Below are positions 21,895 to 34,107 of a stretch of DNA of 64,000 nt, piece by piece (positions within the stretch are counted from its first letter, which is position 1; each line of letters begins with the position of its first letter). Origin of the DNA: Lutjanus erythropterus (Eukaryota > Chordata > Actinopteri > Lutjaniformes > Lutjanidae). The notes below the pieces were generated by a model, which saw nothing but the letters and a program-made list of their open reading frames with translations, made no database searches and was not told the DNA's origin. The stretch is taken from assembly GCA_020091685.1 (NCBI GenBank), contig CM034604.1, forward strand, positions 5,507,820-5,571,819. The letters run 5' to 3'. Position numbers and translations under genes: made by a program.

Positions 21895-24739
21895 TCGATA
21901 CTTTTTTCAGCCAGGTTAAATCACTGTTTGTGTTAAAAGAGCGATACAAAATGTTGAGTTGGCTCAGACTCAGTCGCACCCACAGAGCAACTGACATGGA
22001 TTTTTTCTGATTGGTTTGTGGAATGAATTGCATAATTTTTGTAATGAATCTCCAAGCACAGGAAACTGTACAAAAACTTAGATGACAATATTTCAAATTT
22101 GAATACTTGTATGCTTACCCTACATGGTTAGAAGACTATAGTGGATTTGGGTTTACAGAGGCTTTAATCGCCAGGTGCACCTGCCTCTGGCACGTTGCTA
22201 TTTAAATAATGGATTCAGCAACTTGGAGAAGCGAAGAGGGATCCTGAAATGACCTACTTGTAGTGGTGCAGGCACTGCGGTTGATGCTTAGGTCGGGCGG
22301 GCAGGGTCATAAAATTAACATGATTAATAGCAGATCAGTTGCAGGTGGGTGAAAAAGGCTGAAGTGTATCCTTGTGTGCATTTAGGCACCACAGCGTGGC
22401 CGCGACCTTACTGCAATCGTGGAAATATTACTGAAAGTAGTCTCTCCAATCACTGAAGTTAATCATTAAAGAAAACACTCAGACATCAATACAACGCACA
22501 GTAAAAGAATCACATGGAAAGTTCATGCTGCTTGACATCATTAAACAGATGACCTTTGTTTTTGGTGGGAAAAAATTATTGTGAGTATATAAATTATTAA
22601 CAGAGGAAACTCTCCAGAGTAAATATTGTTTCAGACAGCTCTGATGGAGCACTGTGTGAATTTCAACTGTGTGTGTAAGACCTTTTGGATGTATAGAAGA
22701 ACATGAATTAACATTCATGGTTCTTACAGGTGCTGGAAATCATTAAAGACACTTTTTAATGTAATGCTTTCATGGTTTAAAAAGTGCTTGAATTTTTTGA
22801 TAAAGTGCTTGAAACTGCTTAGAATTCAATTGAATTTCAATGGCTTTGGCCCAGTCAGGTTATTATAGGATGCAAAGTCTACTTACAGACTCAGTTTGAA
22901 ACATGAAATTTGTTGATTTTTCCTTTAATTTATCTCCTGTAGAATTCTATCACAAAACATAATTCTGGACTGTTTAGACTACAATAACATTGATATTAAT
23001 TAACATTAGTGTGATGAAGAAATGAAAAATGCCTGATCATATTGAGCATATGTATATAAGTACTGCATGTAGTTTACTACAGCTGTGAGGTGCTTTAAAA
23101 GCATGACAATGCAAGTGCAATAACCCTGAATGTTAGATCCTGATCAATCCTGTCGGATCTAAACAATCAATGATGTTTATCCAGAGAGAGCTGATCAAAT
23201 CCACCAGACTAAACACTAAGTTTATTCTTCAGAAAATACTCTGGCTGTACATGCCAAAGAATCCTCGCTGCTTTTCTGATTCTGTTTCCTGACATCTCGC
23301 TGCTCTCCCCAAAATTTCACATGAATTTGAAGTCAAAGTGAGGACAGAGATTTACTTTGTTTCTGTGGAGTTTGAAAGAAAATGATTAATGATAATTCCA
23401 TTTTTTGGTGAAAACTTATTCTTTCAGGATTTATACATATATGAAACATGTACATTTAAAATGTTTTAGTCTGCTTTAATTGTTTTAATTTCTAAACTTC
23501 CTCTGTGCCAGAAAACTCCCTTGTCCCAGTCAAGAATTCACAACTTCAGACAATTTAAAAATGTGTTGAAGGTCTTCAAAAACAATACCTTCTTTAAAAT
23601 AGGCGTAAAAATGTGCTATTATAGTTATTTTTATTTTTAAATATATTTCTTTGAAAGTGTTGGTCTTTTAATGTTGTTTCCCAGACTTCCAACATCTCCG
23701 TCAGACAAAAACATGATGTAACAAGAAGGGTTAGCTATACCCTAAGGACCCCTGTCTCACTTCCTGTTTAAATAAGGTGGGAAATACTGCTCAGGTGTTT
23801 GTTAAACTTTCTATTTTTCTGCAAATTTATTGAATAATATTGCTATCAAATGTGTCTCAAACATAACATGTCAACTCTGTAGCCCTTCTAAATTAAAGCT
23901 AAATATTTGGTTCAAAATTATTCAAAATGTGTATTTTGATTAGCATTAAGAGAACGCTGTGACTATGCTGTGAACTGAAAAAATGTAACATTTAATAAAA
24001 AAAATTCAGTCACTAGGAAGTTGGCCCATTACAAGGTTTAATAGCCAAGAGTTTGATCTTTTAAAATTTATTTGCAGCATAATTGAAGAGTAGAAATCAA
24101 AAAACCTTAAAAAAAAATATTGTGTTGTGGTTTTTAGGAATTAAGTAACTCATTAGCCTTCATTAATGATTTTTTGTAATTATTATTAAAGAGAGATTTT
24201 AAACTTAGAAAAATAAAAGAAGAGTCTTAATCTTTTTTTTATTACATCAATGAAACCATTAGTTACATTTTATAAGCCCTTTATGAAGGATGCCTTATTA
24301 GAAATCATGTTACATAATAGTTAATGATATACGCTTCACTACATTTTGTCATCAGCATGTTGTGTTAAATATAAACACAACCCAGGAGCTGATTTCTTAG
24401 AGAAGGGGACCTCCAGTAAGGCAAACACACTACATGACATTGAAAATGGCTTTGAGATATATTCTAATGACAATAAACAAACACAAACCTCTCCATGTAT
24501 TCATGCGCGACATATGTCAGATATCTAATGTGAAGGGAAATGATGTGTCTGTCAGCCCGGCTGTGGTGCTAAATGAGACCCCGGGGCTGCAGACGAGTGC
24601 AGATGTGGTCACATCTGCCACGTCCCAGAGCGTGGCTATGAGCCGAGGTGATTGCAAACTAACTGCAGCTGCGGAACACATATCATAGTCACTCGGTCTC
24701 TGTTTGCCTGAAAACAAGTGGGTAGGCCCGCTATCTCTT
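21895..24739. other. Intergenic, AT-rich
   Basis: No gene recognised. Positions 23703-23727 (GACAAAAACATGATGTAACAAG) resemble one unit of the minisatellite at 10862. Positions 24390-24700 are of high complexity with mixed composition and might be conserved non-coding DNA. The remainder is AT-rich. Confidence 0.35.
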
Positions 24740-25265
24740 GGGTCACTGTTCTGGCGTCATGATAGTCACCACTGGCCAGCAGAGGGTTGGAGCAACAGTC
24801 AAGTCTAGACTAATTAGGTCTAAGACACCAACGTGAGAAACAAGTGGAGACTGCTGTTTGTAGCACACTGCAGCTTTCATACTAATTATTTTTTTCTTTC
24901 TGTAAGTTCAAAATCCATCTGGGAAGATGTCCCTAGAAACTGTTTGGAAAAGGGCAGGCACTTTCAAAAAACACTCGGAAAGAAGAGCAGAAACATCTTT
25001 TCCATGGAGAAAAGCCTTCAGTGTTGTTCTTTGCTCTACTTTCAATGAAGAAATACTCTCGGGTTCTGATGTAACAGTATTTATGCTAACCTCTGCAGGA
25101 GCCGCCGTTGTTTGTTCAAGACATTTCTCGCTGTTTTAACACCTAAAACACACCTGTAGCTGCCAGTAGTCTCCTGGAATGCTGATTGCATGCGGATAAC
25201 CTGGCAAGATTCTTGCACGATCTCGGGATCTCACAAATCCAGCTGCCTCGCAAGGTAAAAACAGT
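24740..25265 (+). repeat. Dispersed repeat family D, longest copy
   Basis: Its first 130 bp match 20165-20290. The middle (TAGAAACTGTTTGGAAAAGGGCA at 24933 and CACTTTCAAAAAACACT) matches 27470-27515. The end (CCTGGCAAGATTCTTG...CAGCTGCCTCGCAAGG) matches the complement of 42612-42670. It is therefore a four-copy interspersed family in this window. No transposase or tRNA head is seen. A CTCF-like CCAGCAGAGGGTTG is at 24776. Confidence 0.65.
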
Positions 25266-25619
25266 TCCCCACATTATAATAGCAAGAAGGTCAGCTCCTC
25301 ATTGCAGGAAAACAAAAAACAAAAAAATGTGTGCACAGTTTTCCACCCATGGGTCCAACAGATGTATGTCACATTAGAAACCACAAAGACACATTCACTG
25401 GTAAGACGAAAACCCTGACACCAATGCCCCATCTCAACCCAAGCCCTAACCTTGCATGGACCGGTATTCATTTCCAAGCTCTCTGCCAAAGACAGACATG
25501 GGATGTAAGGACTCAACCAGCCACAAAAACAAGTTACAAAGCACTTTACGTAGAATTAGGAAAGGGAACTACGAACTTTAAATGTCTAAAATAGTGATTT
25601 TTCATTCAGTTTCTGCCAG
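25266..25619. other. Intergenic, nothing recognised
   Basis: No recognised element. Short overlapping open frames only. Confidence 0.35.
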
Positions 25620-26476
25620 TCATTTCACAACTGAAGAGCCAGAACAGCAAAGGCCCGGCCACCTTTAGTTTCAAGGTTTGCCAAATAAGCGATAGGTGTT
25701 GGGCCTGGTTATGAGTTTGGCTGCTGCATTTTGAATCAGTTTAAGTTTATTGAGATTTTGATGAATGAGGCAAGACATGAGTGCACTGCAGTGTTCTAAC
25801 TGGGATGAGATGAATGCATAAATTACTGTTTTTAAGTACTGACTTGTAGTTTTTAAAAAAGTTGCTTAGTTGTAAAAAACATGGTTGGACAACAGAATTG
25901 TTGGTCGAAATAAAGGCAGTTATCAAAGATAATGCCACGGTTTCTATAAGAGTTAGTAATGTTAGAGAGCAGTCCAAGATGGGAGGAGATAAAACTTTGT
26001 GATAGGTCTCAGCCTATGCACATAATCTCTGACTTTTGAGTTTAACTGACATTTTGATGCTGTTCAGGTCTTGATATCCGCAATGCACATGTTGAGGTTG
26101 CTTACAGTAACTGATTGGTGTCATTAATATTAAAAGAGAAATATAATATGTGTCATCAGCATAGAAATGGTAGCTGATAGTTTGTATTTTTGACCACATG
26201 GTCAATTGGTAGCATATACATGGAAAATAGTAAGGGTCCAAGAACTAAACCCTGTGGAACTCCATATTTCAGTGGCACTGGAGGTGATGATTTCGAATTT
26301 CTACACAGAATATCCTCACGAAAAGACAATTTTATGTCAGTGCTGCTAGGCTCATGAGTAACTGCATTGTATTCATTGAAATACATCAAATTGTGTCTCT
26401 TTAAAGAAATTTTGAAGTGGCATGGAAAACCCTTTACTCTGCTGATTAACTTCAGAATGCCTGTACCTTTTCCCAC
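25620..26476 (-). pseudogene. L2-like LINE reverse transcriptase remnant
   Basis: Minus-strand translation in order: SPPVPLKYGVPQGLVLGPLLF (26300-26220), FSMYMLPIDHV, a frameshift, then YHFYADDTYY (about 26170). Next comes a stretch containing TAFISTNNSVVQPCFLQLSNF (25930-25860), and finally LQNAAAKLITRP near 25720-25690. These are the palm, YADD and thumb regions of an L2-like polymerase in the right order. Several stops and shifts show it is dead. Confidence 0.8.
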
Positions 26477-27439
26477 GAGGCACTGACCTTCACTTCATCT
26501 CTCTTTACCTTCTCTGCAACATAGAAACGGGACACCATGGATCATCAACAGCCATTTAAACATTATCAGTCAGAACCATCACTTTCATAGAAAGAAAAAC
26601 ACAAAAAATGGCCGACTATCCCTCTTTAAAAACTGCTGCTCCACCATATGGTCAGTCCACTGCTGGCCCATGCAGTGAGCTTTCTGTCCATGTGGACTCT
26701 CTGGCTGGCAAAGCAACAATAAACTCTCCATGTTGCCTCAGCTACTAAAACTGACTGTGGCTGGACTTTATAACCATGTTTGCACAGTTTTATTTCTGGT
26801 CTTTCTTTAATTTGCAATAATTGCAAAGTTTGTATATTTTCTAAACACTATGCCAATTTGTAATGTCCATATCTACTGATATTTCAATATGATTGTTTTT
26901 TATTTGATTTGTTGTGTTTTGATCTGTTTAGGCAGCCTGTTGCTTTCGTTAACTCCATTCTTTTTAATCCCACAACCAATACTGGATTTTTGAGGCAAAG
27001 ATAGATAATGACTTTTTTTATAAATTATTTTTTGATGTTTTTTTAAAAAACAACCTAACAACATATCTGCCTAACTAGTCAGTGCTGATCAAATATAGAT
27101 CAATATTCTGTTATGACATTGCCTACCTTCTTGTCTCAAATGTTTTTAGAAATTTAGCCCAAGTCAAAACCAGGCACTGATCAGCTAAGTATGTCACCCA
27201 CCAGCTCCACGCTCTTGTCCAAATATGACTATTTCTGGTTCCAAAAATGGCCCATCTGATTGTCTGACTGCTTGTGCTTCTTGGCTATTGCCATGATCCC
27301 AAACCTCATCAATAAGTTTGGCAAGTAAAATGTAGTTATTACTGATAGAGATGATGCAGAAAACTATAAAACCAAGTTGTAATTAATTAGAATTGCCTTT
27401 TAAATACTCCTGTCTTGTAACCTGACACATTAGATGATT
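26477..27439. other. Intergenic, nothing recognised
   Basis: AT-rich in its second half. No element end or protein family recognised. Confidence 0.35.
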
Positions 27440-27660
27440 TGTTTCACAAAACATTCTGGGAAGTCATCCTTAGAAACTGTTTGGAAAAGGGCACGCACTT
27501 TCAAAAAACACTTCAACCGATCACATCAACGCTTACATCAAGACTTGTTGTTGTCACACCTAAAACCACACCTGCAGCCGCTAGTAGCCCCTAGGACGCT
27601 GATTTGCTCCACCACTTATGGTGTCAACACAGACGGTAACCTTTCTTGTGCCAGGAAATG
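27440..27660 (+). repeat. Dispersed repeat family D, partial copy
   Basis: TAGAAACTGTTTGGAAAAGG and the following CACTTTCAAAAAACACTTC match 24931-24978. CACACCTAAAACCACACCTG and CTAGTAGCCCCTAGGACGCTGATT match 25138-25180 of the longer copy. The intervening 160 bp are deleted here. Confidence 0.6.
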
Positions 27661-28371
27661 AATAATCCTTATGGTGCACAGTGGTTGGTTTTAATGTTTC
27701 CCAAGATGCATCTTTGTTCCTTGACCCAAACATAAAGCTGGAGACAAAAGTGCATCTGAACATCAAGCCCTGCTGCTCCTTTGTTTGGCAGTTTGACAAC
27801 TTCACCAGCTCTTCAGTTGAGGTCCTTCAGGTTAATTCACTCTGTTAGGATCCATCCTGATCAACACACTTCCTCAATCAGGTAAGATGCCAGCGGAAGA
27901 GTGGTTTTTTTTATCCATTTTCCTCCTCAACAATGAATTTGAATACAGATTTGAACCTGGCTATATCTCAGTTTAAATTCTCTCTTTTATAACCTCTGGG
28001 CTCTCACTGCCACATGAGGGAACTTTACTTCATTACCCTCCAGGACCAAAGCCTGTCAGCTGACCCTCACAGTGAGTGTCTCTACCAAATCAGAAGTATC
28101 ATGAAAAGAAAAGAAAATATTTTATACTACCCTAATTTTGTGTATTTTTCAGTCATTTCATTCATCCAGAGAAAACAATTTCAAACACAAATGAGCCTGA
28201 CTGGATTATCATTGCGTGTGCAAACCCATTTCACATCCCGACCAATCTCTGGTCCAGGATGTTTCTTTTTTGCTCTGAATATTTTTAAAGCAGTCGTTTG
28301 TTAGCACCTTCACTGTTTGGCCTAAATTTAGAGGAAAATAAACCAGCATCAGTCAGATCATCAGACAGGTT
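27661..28371. other. Intergenic, nothing recognised
   Basis: No gene or element recognised. The 96-codon frame at 28014 has no domain. Confidence 0.35.
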
Positions 28372-29071
28372 TTAAAGAGATAGTTTGGATTATAAGTGTG
28401 GTTGTATGAGGTACTTATCCACAGTCAGTGTTGCAGTTGACACGCCGCCAGTTTGGAGAAGCAGCTCCAGTGAATCTGAACTAACCTTTTAAAACACAGA
28501 AGTCATACAATAACTGGTAAATTCTACCAGGTGCCACGGTTCTGATCCATCCTCGGCACGGCTGTAGCGCCCACCGCAGTGTTTCAGCAGCAGAGCGTTT
28601 TGCCCACCTGATTATGTTTACTTGCTCAGATTTTGTTGATCTCTTTCCTTGCTCTTTGTGCTTCTACCATGGATAAGCAGGCTACATGGTTAAATACTTT
28701 CTTTTCTGTCTGTCTTTATGATCGTGAGTCTGCATGGGGTCTTTTATTCTGAAAATTAACTGGATTCTCCCTGCCTTTTCTGTGTCTGACTTCCTGCCCG
28801 TTACATTTGCTCTGTGCTAACTGACATGGCATCCGTCAAAAATAGACTTGGCACATATTTGAAGCGGAGCGCCGAGCCACTTCTGTGCCATGGAGTTTCT
28901 GGTGGAATCACAAGCATTGTCTAGAATAGCCACGAATCGTTCCAACTGTTGCAGCGTGGCCATAAGGCGGTGCTCCTTCTGCTTCTCCTCACTGCCATCT
29001 ACTGTAGGTAATATACTGACTATGGATAAGTGCCTCAACCAAACTTAAAAAAAACAGAACTATCCCTTTAA
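28372..29071. mobile_element. TTAA-flanked MITE (AGGGATAGTT ends)
   Basis: Both ends lie at TTAA (28372-28375 and 29068-29071). Reading inwards, the left starts TTAAAGAGATAGTTTGG and the right TTAAAGGGATAGTTCTG. Both then carry a G(T/C)ACTTATCCA(C/T)AGTCAG block, so the terminal inverted repeat is imperfect over about 55 bp. The middle (28538-28824) recurs at 43752-44038 in the same orientation. TTAA targeting suggests a piggyBac-like source, by inference. The minus-strand 73-codon frame inside is not a known protein. Confidence 0.7.
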
Positions 29072-29559
29072 TAAGTAAGTGTTCATATATATCTTTCACC
29101 AAAATCAACAACATGTCGATCCATCTCTCAATATTTTCTGACTTCTATATCCTGTGTGTGCCTCTCAGCAACAGGCCAATTGGTACAGAAGACATGAATC
29201 TTGAAAGAAAAAAAAAATCTCTTCAAACAGGTTCAGTAATTTCCTGTAGACACTGTAGTTTTTAGCAAACTCAAACAGGAGTAAATAGTGCATTAGCTGG
29301 AGATTATTTTTAGCAGTGGATTAATCCACAGTGGTGCTCTGGTGAGTATTTGGGGCAGCAGAACAGAGCATGTGGTGTCAAGTCAACATAAACTACAGCA
29401 TGTGTGTTCATAGTAATGTAGGAACACACAGTGTTACAGTGTGGCTCATTGATGTCCCATTAAGATTGGATGTACAGACAATATAATATATATATCAGGC
29501 TCTGATACACACGTAACACTTGTCATTATACATTACTATATCCTTCAAACTAGGGGCGC
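29072..29559. other. Intergenic, nothing recognised
   Basis: No recognised feature. Confidence 0.35.
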
Positions 29560-30262
29560 TGTAGGTAAGAGGTCTGCAGCCTTTACAATCAAAAGAGCCA
29601 TTTTTGGCCAAAACAGGAGGGAAAAAATCTGTCTGGAGCTGTAGCTATTAAATCCTCTCTTTTCCCTGAAGACTTTTTTTGGCAGCCATAGCTTATGGAG
29701 ACTCAAGAAGACAAGCCACCATCACAGTTTAGAGGAAAAGACACCGAGCCATAGACGCAGTCTTTGATGCATATCTTAGTTGATGAAATATCAACACTTT
29801 TTTGAAATTTGGTGTACAACATACTGCAATAGATTTTTGAGTTTTGTACCCAACTCAAACTTTTACAAACTTTCTGCTGACCTTTAGTTGAGATAATTTA
29901 CTATTTATCTTAATCTTTATCTTAATTTATCTTATAAATTTATTTTAAGTTAGAGAAACTCAAAAATAAAAATGGTTTATGCTTTAATTTTTTAAATACA
30001 ACATTTTGGGGTTTCCAAAATTCAAATATTAAAATGTATCTAAAGAAGAAAAGTAAATTATGTCAACAAAAGATCAGTAGTTAGTAAAACTTTTTCAGAA
30101 CTGAAGAGTTTGACTTGGACTCAGAACTGATGAAATTTTGAGCTGTCTCAACTTTTTCATGGACCTACAACAATGAAACATGTAAAATATTTAAAAAATA
30201 GGGAAGTCACAGGGAACCACTGGAGAGGAGCCGAAGAGCCGCAGGTTGCAGAACCCTGGTCT
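29560..30262. mobile_element. hAT (Charlie-like) MITE with a nested arm
   Basis: Left AAGAGGTCTGCAGCC (29568 region) followed by GAGCCATTTTTGGCC, and right, read inwards, CCAGGGTTCTGCAACCTGCGG followed by CTCTTCGGCTCC. These are the usual ends of a vertebrate hAT family beginning CAGGGGTCTGCAACC. The flanks GCTGTAGG and TCTATAGC agree at 5 of 8 bases, so a decayed duplication is possible. Positions 29800-30170 are related to the arm of the MITE at 1731 (TAGATTTTTGAGTTTTG, AGTTGAGATAATTTACT) and probably inserted later. Confidence 0.55.
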
Positions 30263-30479
30263 ATAGCATGATTTCTGAAAGCGTCCCTACAGCGTCATGT
30301 TTTCATGTTCTGGGGTTTCTCAAAATGGCGGCTTGAAAAGAGGTCAGGTTTAGTTGCAAACAGTAGTGCAATGTTCTGCACCAACATATATTGAGCATCA
30401 GCACCTACTGTTGGACTCGGTCCCACAACATATCTCATAGAGGAACCCCAAATAAACCAGAGGTGCCTATTCAAAAATC

Positions 30480-30790
30480 TAATGAACAAGCTAACGCAGG
30501 AGCTAGTGAGCTAGAACCAGCACTCCAGAAGATTACAGCTAACATCTCCAGAATCATTGATGAAGAGCTCGGGGCTGTGTCAGCTGCTGCAAATGCAGCG
30601 TGAGGAATTTGACAGTCATCAAAAGCGGAAACTAGAATCTCAGCATTGGAAAATACTGTTATTCCCGTCGAGGGCAAACTGAGAGCGCCAGGAAATAGAT
30701 CCTCGACACGTGCAGTCGAAGTCAGGGGACATAGAGCAAGAAAGTCCATATACAGAGGAGTTGGGGCGGATGGATGGGTCAAACAAACAC
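30480..30790 (+). pseudogene. L1-like LINE ORF1 fragment (probable)
   Basis: One frame reads LQKITANISRIIDEELGAVSAA and, after a stop and shift, AETRISALENT (about 30627-30659). This resembles the coiled-coil region of fish L1/Tx1 ORF1 proteins. No RNA-recognition or polymerase part follows, so it would be a short dead fragment. Family resemblance is from memory and the match is short. Confidence 0.45.
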
Positions 30791-31984
30791 AGGACTTAAT
30801 CAAAAAAACTTAACTTGAACAATTTTAACTTCCACTCGAGGCTCAAGCAGTTCCACTAACTCATTTTAGCAACAGAAGCTCAAGCCGGGATTAAACAAGC
30901 TTTTATTGTGAGTGTCCATTGTAGAACAGAGGATAATATATCGCAAAAAGAAGAGAAAACGAGCGGTTTTCTTCAGCGAAACAAACCCTGCTGGTCGAAC
31001 TATAGGACAGACAGGGTCCATCATGAAAAAAGAACAATACTGCCACAATTAACAAAGTGATGGAGGTGGCTTGGCAATAAAACAAAGACAAACTAAATGT
31101 GAACACAATATGATCCTGGACTGCCTTGCCCCGCCCCATTTGCTCACTCTCAGGTTTGATTCCAACCAGAGGCCGACCTGCATGTAGTCTTCTGCTTCAT
31201 ATTCCTCCTTTTCCTCTCTGTCTTCAGCTGTACCATGTAACAAAAAAGGCAAAAAGCCACAAAAAACAATTTTAAAAAGCTACATAACCCTACTTAATTT
31301 TATTTGTATTTGTTAATAAATGTCTGCATTCTACAAATTCTGCAAAACCTTAAACTTTGCTGCAGGCCATGAGTCAGTAACTATTCATATTGATATTACC
31401 ATGTACATAATCAGCTACTCTTTGAAACATTTTCTCTTCCACAGGATGTCTGTTTGATTTACAAGCGTCATCTGCTCATTGGCACTGAAAGTCAGAAACT
31501 ATACGCGGGGCAGAAAAATCTAAAAATTAAGAAGTTAAAGTCGGTGATAAAGAAACCGGAGAAGTGTAAATTTAATCACAGCAGAAGGTCATGGTTTGGG
31601 CTTTATATATTTTTTAATTGTCTTAACAGCTTGAACAGAAAGGAGTGAATGAATAAAAAATATTTCACAACAGCTTTGAAAAAAAACTGTAATAACCAAT
31701 GGGCTTTTGAAGTAAAAGTTATAAGGCATAATTTTCTTAACTTTATATTTAATTCAAAACTTATTTTGAACTAAAGCAAATGCATAAATTCATGCTTGGT
31801 CACATAGAAGAAGATCTGAAATGGTGTTTCCACACAAACAGAAGTGAGAGTGTGAAAAGATACTTGATGGGACTGTCTTTTGCGGTTCTGTTTCCGCCTG
31901 TTGTTCATTCTTTAATACACAGCTAATTAAGCCTGACTGTTAGTCATAGCAGGCTAGTTCAGTGATGTCACTTACCGTGGTTAC
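30791..31984. other. Intergenic, nothing recognised
   Basis: No gene or element boundary is recognised. Open frames of 60-78 codons on the minus strand show no domains. Confidence 0.35.
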
Positions 31985-32352
31985 TGAGCAGGGAAAGATT
32001 GTGTAAAGCAACAATAAACATGTTCTCGGACTCATGAAAAAATGAGCGTCCACACCTGTGTCTCAGTGTCAAACACCACTATGACCTGCAAATCACCTGA
32101 AACATGGACGCTTCTTCTAGCAGCTTTATTGGACATATTTGAGCCACCAGAGCCAGAGGACAGTGACAGGATGATATTGTTTTTTCTTCTGTGTCGGGTT
32201 GTTGGAACTGAAGTGAACTGCTGGGCTGATTTGGACTGAGAGAGTCACTGACGGTGCGTTTGTAACTGACAGTTAGGGAGGGCGAGGGGAGGGGGGAGGT
32301 TGTGAGATTTGTGTGTCCGTTTGTGGGGCTTATATAGTGTTTGGGGACCATG
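31985..32352 (+). repeat. Dispersed repeat E, copy 1
   Basis: It is homologous in inverted orientation to 40236-40560. Shared blocks include GTCAAACACCACTA(T/C)GACCTG, CCTGAAACATGGAC(G/A)CTTCTTC, GACAGGATG and GTTGGAACTGAAGTGAACTG, GGCTGATTTGGACTGAGAGAG and GGGACCATGGC. No terminal repeats or coding are identified. Confidence 0.75.
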
Positions 32353-32974
32353 GCGCCGACATGTCACCAAGCCATGTTTCAGGCCTTCCCAAAGAACTCT
32401 GACTACAAATATTCTGAACAGTTTAACTCCACAGTTCAGTAGAACATATGTTTTCTACAATTATTTTCTAACATGCATAAACCTTTTTCTTCACACAGTC
32501 TTTAAATTAGCCAGACTTATCAAAATAAGCCGAGCTTTTCCTTTATCCACATTAATGGAATACCCCCCACGAGACCAGGGTTCATGCACAGTACCATGTC
32601 AGCGAAACTCAACGTTGATCTCCTTTTAGGTTACATAACAGACTTAACATACTTATTTTAATCCCAAACCATGATATTTTACCTGAATCTACCCAAGTAG
32701 TTGTTCTGCCTTTATTTTGAAAGTCTACCTGAACACATTTAACATATTTATTGTTGCTAACTTGACCACGATGTCCGTAAAAACACTTGTCAAGGGCCGC
32801 TGACCAAGTTGTGAGTGAGAACGTGTTGGCCGTTGTATAGTTTTAATGTGTGAATCATTATCCAGTTATTATCCATAAGTACCGATTCTACTGTTGGATT
32901 TAATATGGACAACAGGGCAGGGGTTGTGAGATGGCTGTTCTCACACCCAAACATGACTGGCCTTTAGCCTGAGA
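32353..32974. other. Intergenic, nothing recognised
   Basis: No recognised feature; AT-rich. Confidence 0.35.
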
Positions 32975-33400
32975 CTGAATGTGAGTGTTGTTCCCACAGA
33001 GAGTACATCTGCTGTGTGTCAGACAGTGCTGCAGTATGCCTCACTGCCTGCTGTTTGGGCGCTGTGGCTCATCAGCACACTGCCACAGTCCACATCACCC
33101 CACGTTCACTCTGGAAGGAGGGGGGGGGGGGGCAGCGGGAGAGCCACTCTGTCTCTCATCGCTCCGCCGGCAGGGAAAAAAAAAAAAAATGCTGCCGTCT
33201 ATCTCCGGGCCACGCCGCTCCAGAACTGCTTGATGCATGGCTTCCCGTATCGCAGCTGCCGTGGGGCTGCGGAACGAGAGGGGGGCTGTGGACAGCGGCC
33301 TGCGTGTGGTCGAGCCGGGGCGATAGCGGGCAGAGAAGAGCGAGAGGCTGGCAGAGCAGCAGATAATAAGAGAATAACCGCTCTGAGTTGGACAGCTACA
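32975..33400. promoter_or_regulatory. GC-rich, CpG-containing patch; possible promoter
   Basis: This is one of the most GC- and CpG-rich parts of the window, containing CTCCGCCGGCAGG, CGGGCCACGCCGCTCC and GGTCGAGCCGGGGCGATAGCG. It is broken by a G run (33119-33132) and an A run (33176-33189). Overlapping frames of 74-152 codons are open on both strands, as expected in GC-rich DNA, and have no domain. It could be a CpG island with a non-coding first exon of an unidentified gene, but no donor site is convincing. Confidence 0.35.
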
Positions 33401-34107
33401 ATATGTGCCTGTCTGCTGTGCACCTACCAACACCTCTAAAACTCACTAACTACGCTGTATATCATTGGTGAAATCTGTAAACCAAGACGAATATACAGTG
33501 TGTGAAGAAAGGTTGAGAATTTTTTGGATACCCATGTAGACAGCACATGGTAAAGTCTTCTAGGGTGGCCCAATGTCTGAGACAATGTGATCAAGTGGCC
33601 TCTGGAGGGCCGTTCCAGTAAATAAAACATGATGCAGTGTCATATTTTGGTTGTTAAATTGGATGTGTCAAACTCAAATCCAGCCCAAAACCTCACTTTA
33701 TGTGTGCGTAAGGGCTTGCAAAGAACATAAGTTGCGCAATAGAATTCCATGTTGTGTTATGGAAGTATGGTCCATAAACTACACGTCCCAGAATGCGTCA
33801 CAATTTTGTTATCTGTGCAGTGAAGGCTCCTGGCCACTGGACGTCAGTATACGCTAGGTAGCTTCTCAGTTATTATATAGCAGTTTCCAGCAGTGGCACT
33901 CTGGTTGCAGTTAGTACCGTTAAGTAACACCTTAGGAAAATGCTGTCATTTTATTTTTAAGCATTTGAGACCTTGCTTGCAGGCTACACAGAGTCATTAT
34001 TGTTATTGTAATTTTGATTTTATTACTTATTACTACTTTGCGTATTTCATTTTTTTCAAATAAATTGTAGGCTATTAAAGTTGTGCACTTAAATGTCTGC
34101 TTGAATG
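33401..34107. other. Intergenic, nothing recognised
   Basis: No gene or repeat end is recognised apart from the start of the element at 34108. Confidence 0.35.

Noticed and set aside
32981..33439. 152-codon open frame as a gene
   Set aside because: It runs through a G run and an A run in GC-rich DNA where all frames are open, and competing frames of 74-116 codons overlap on both strands.
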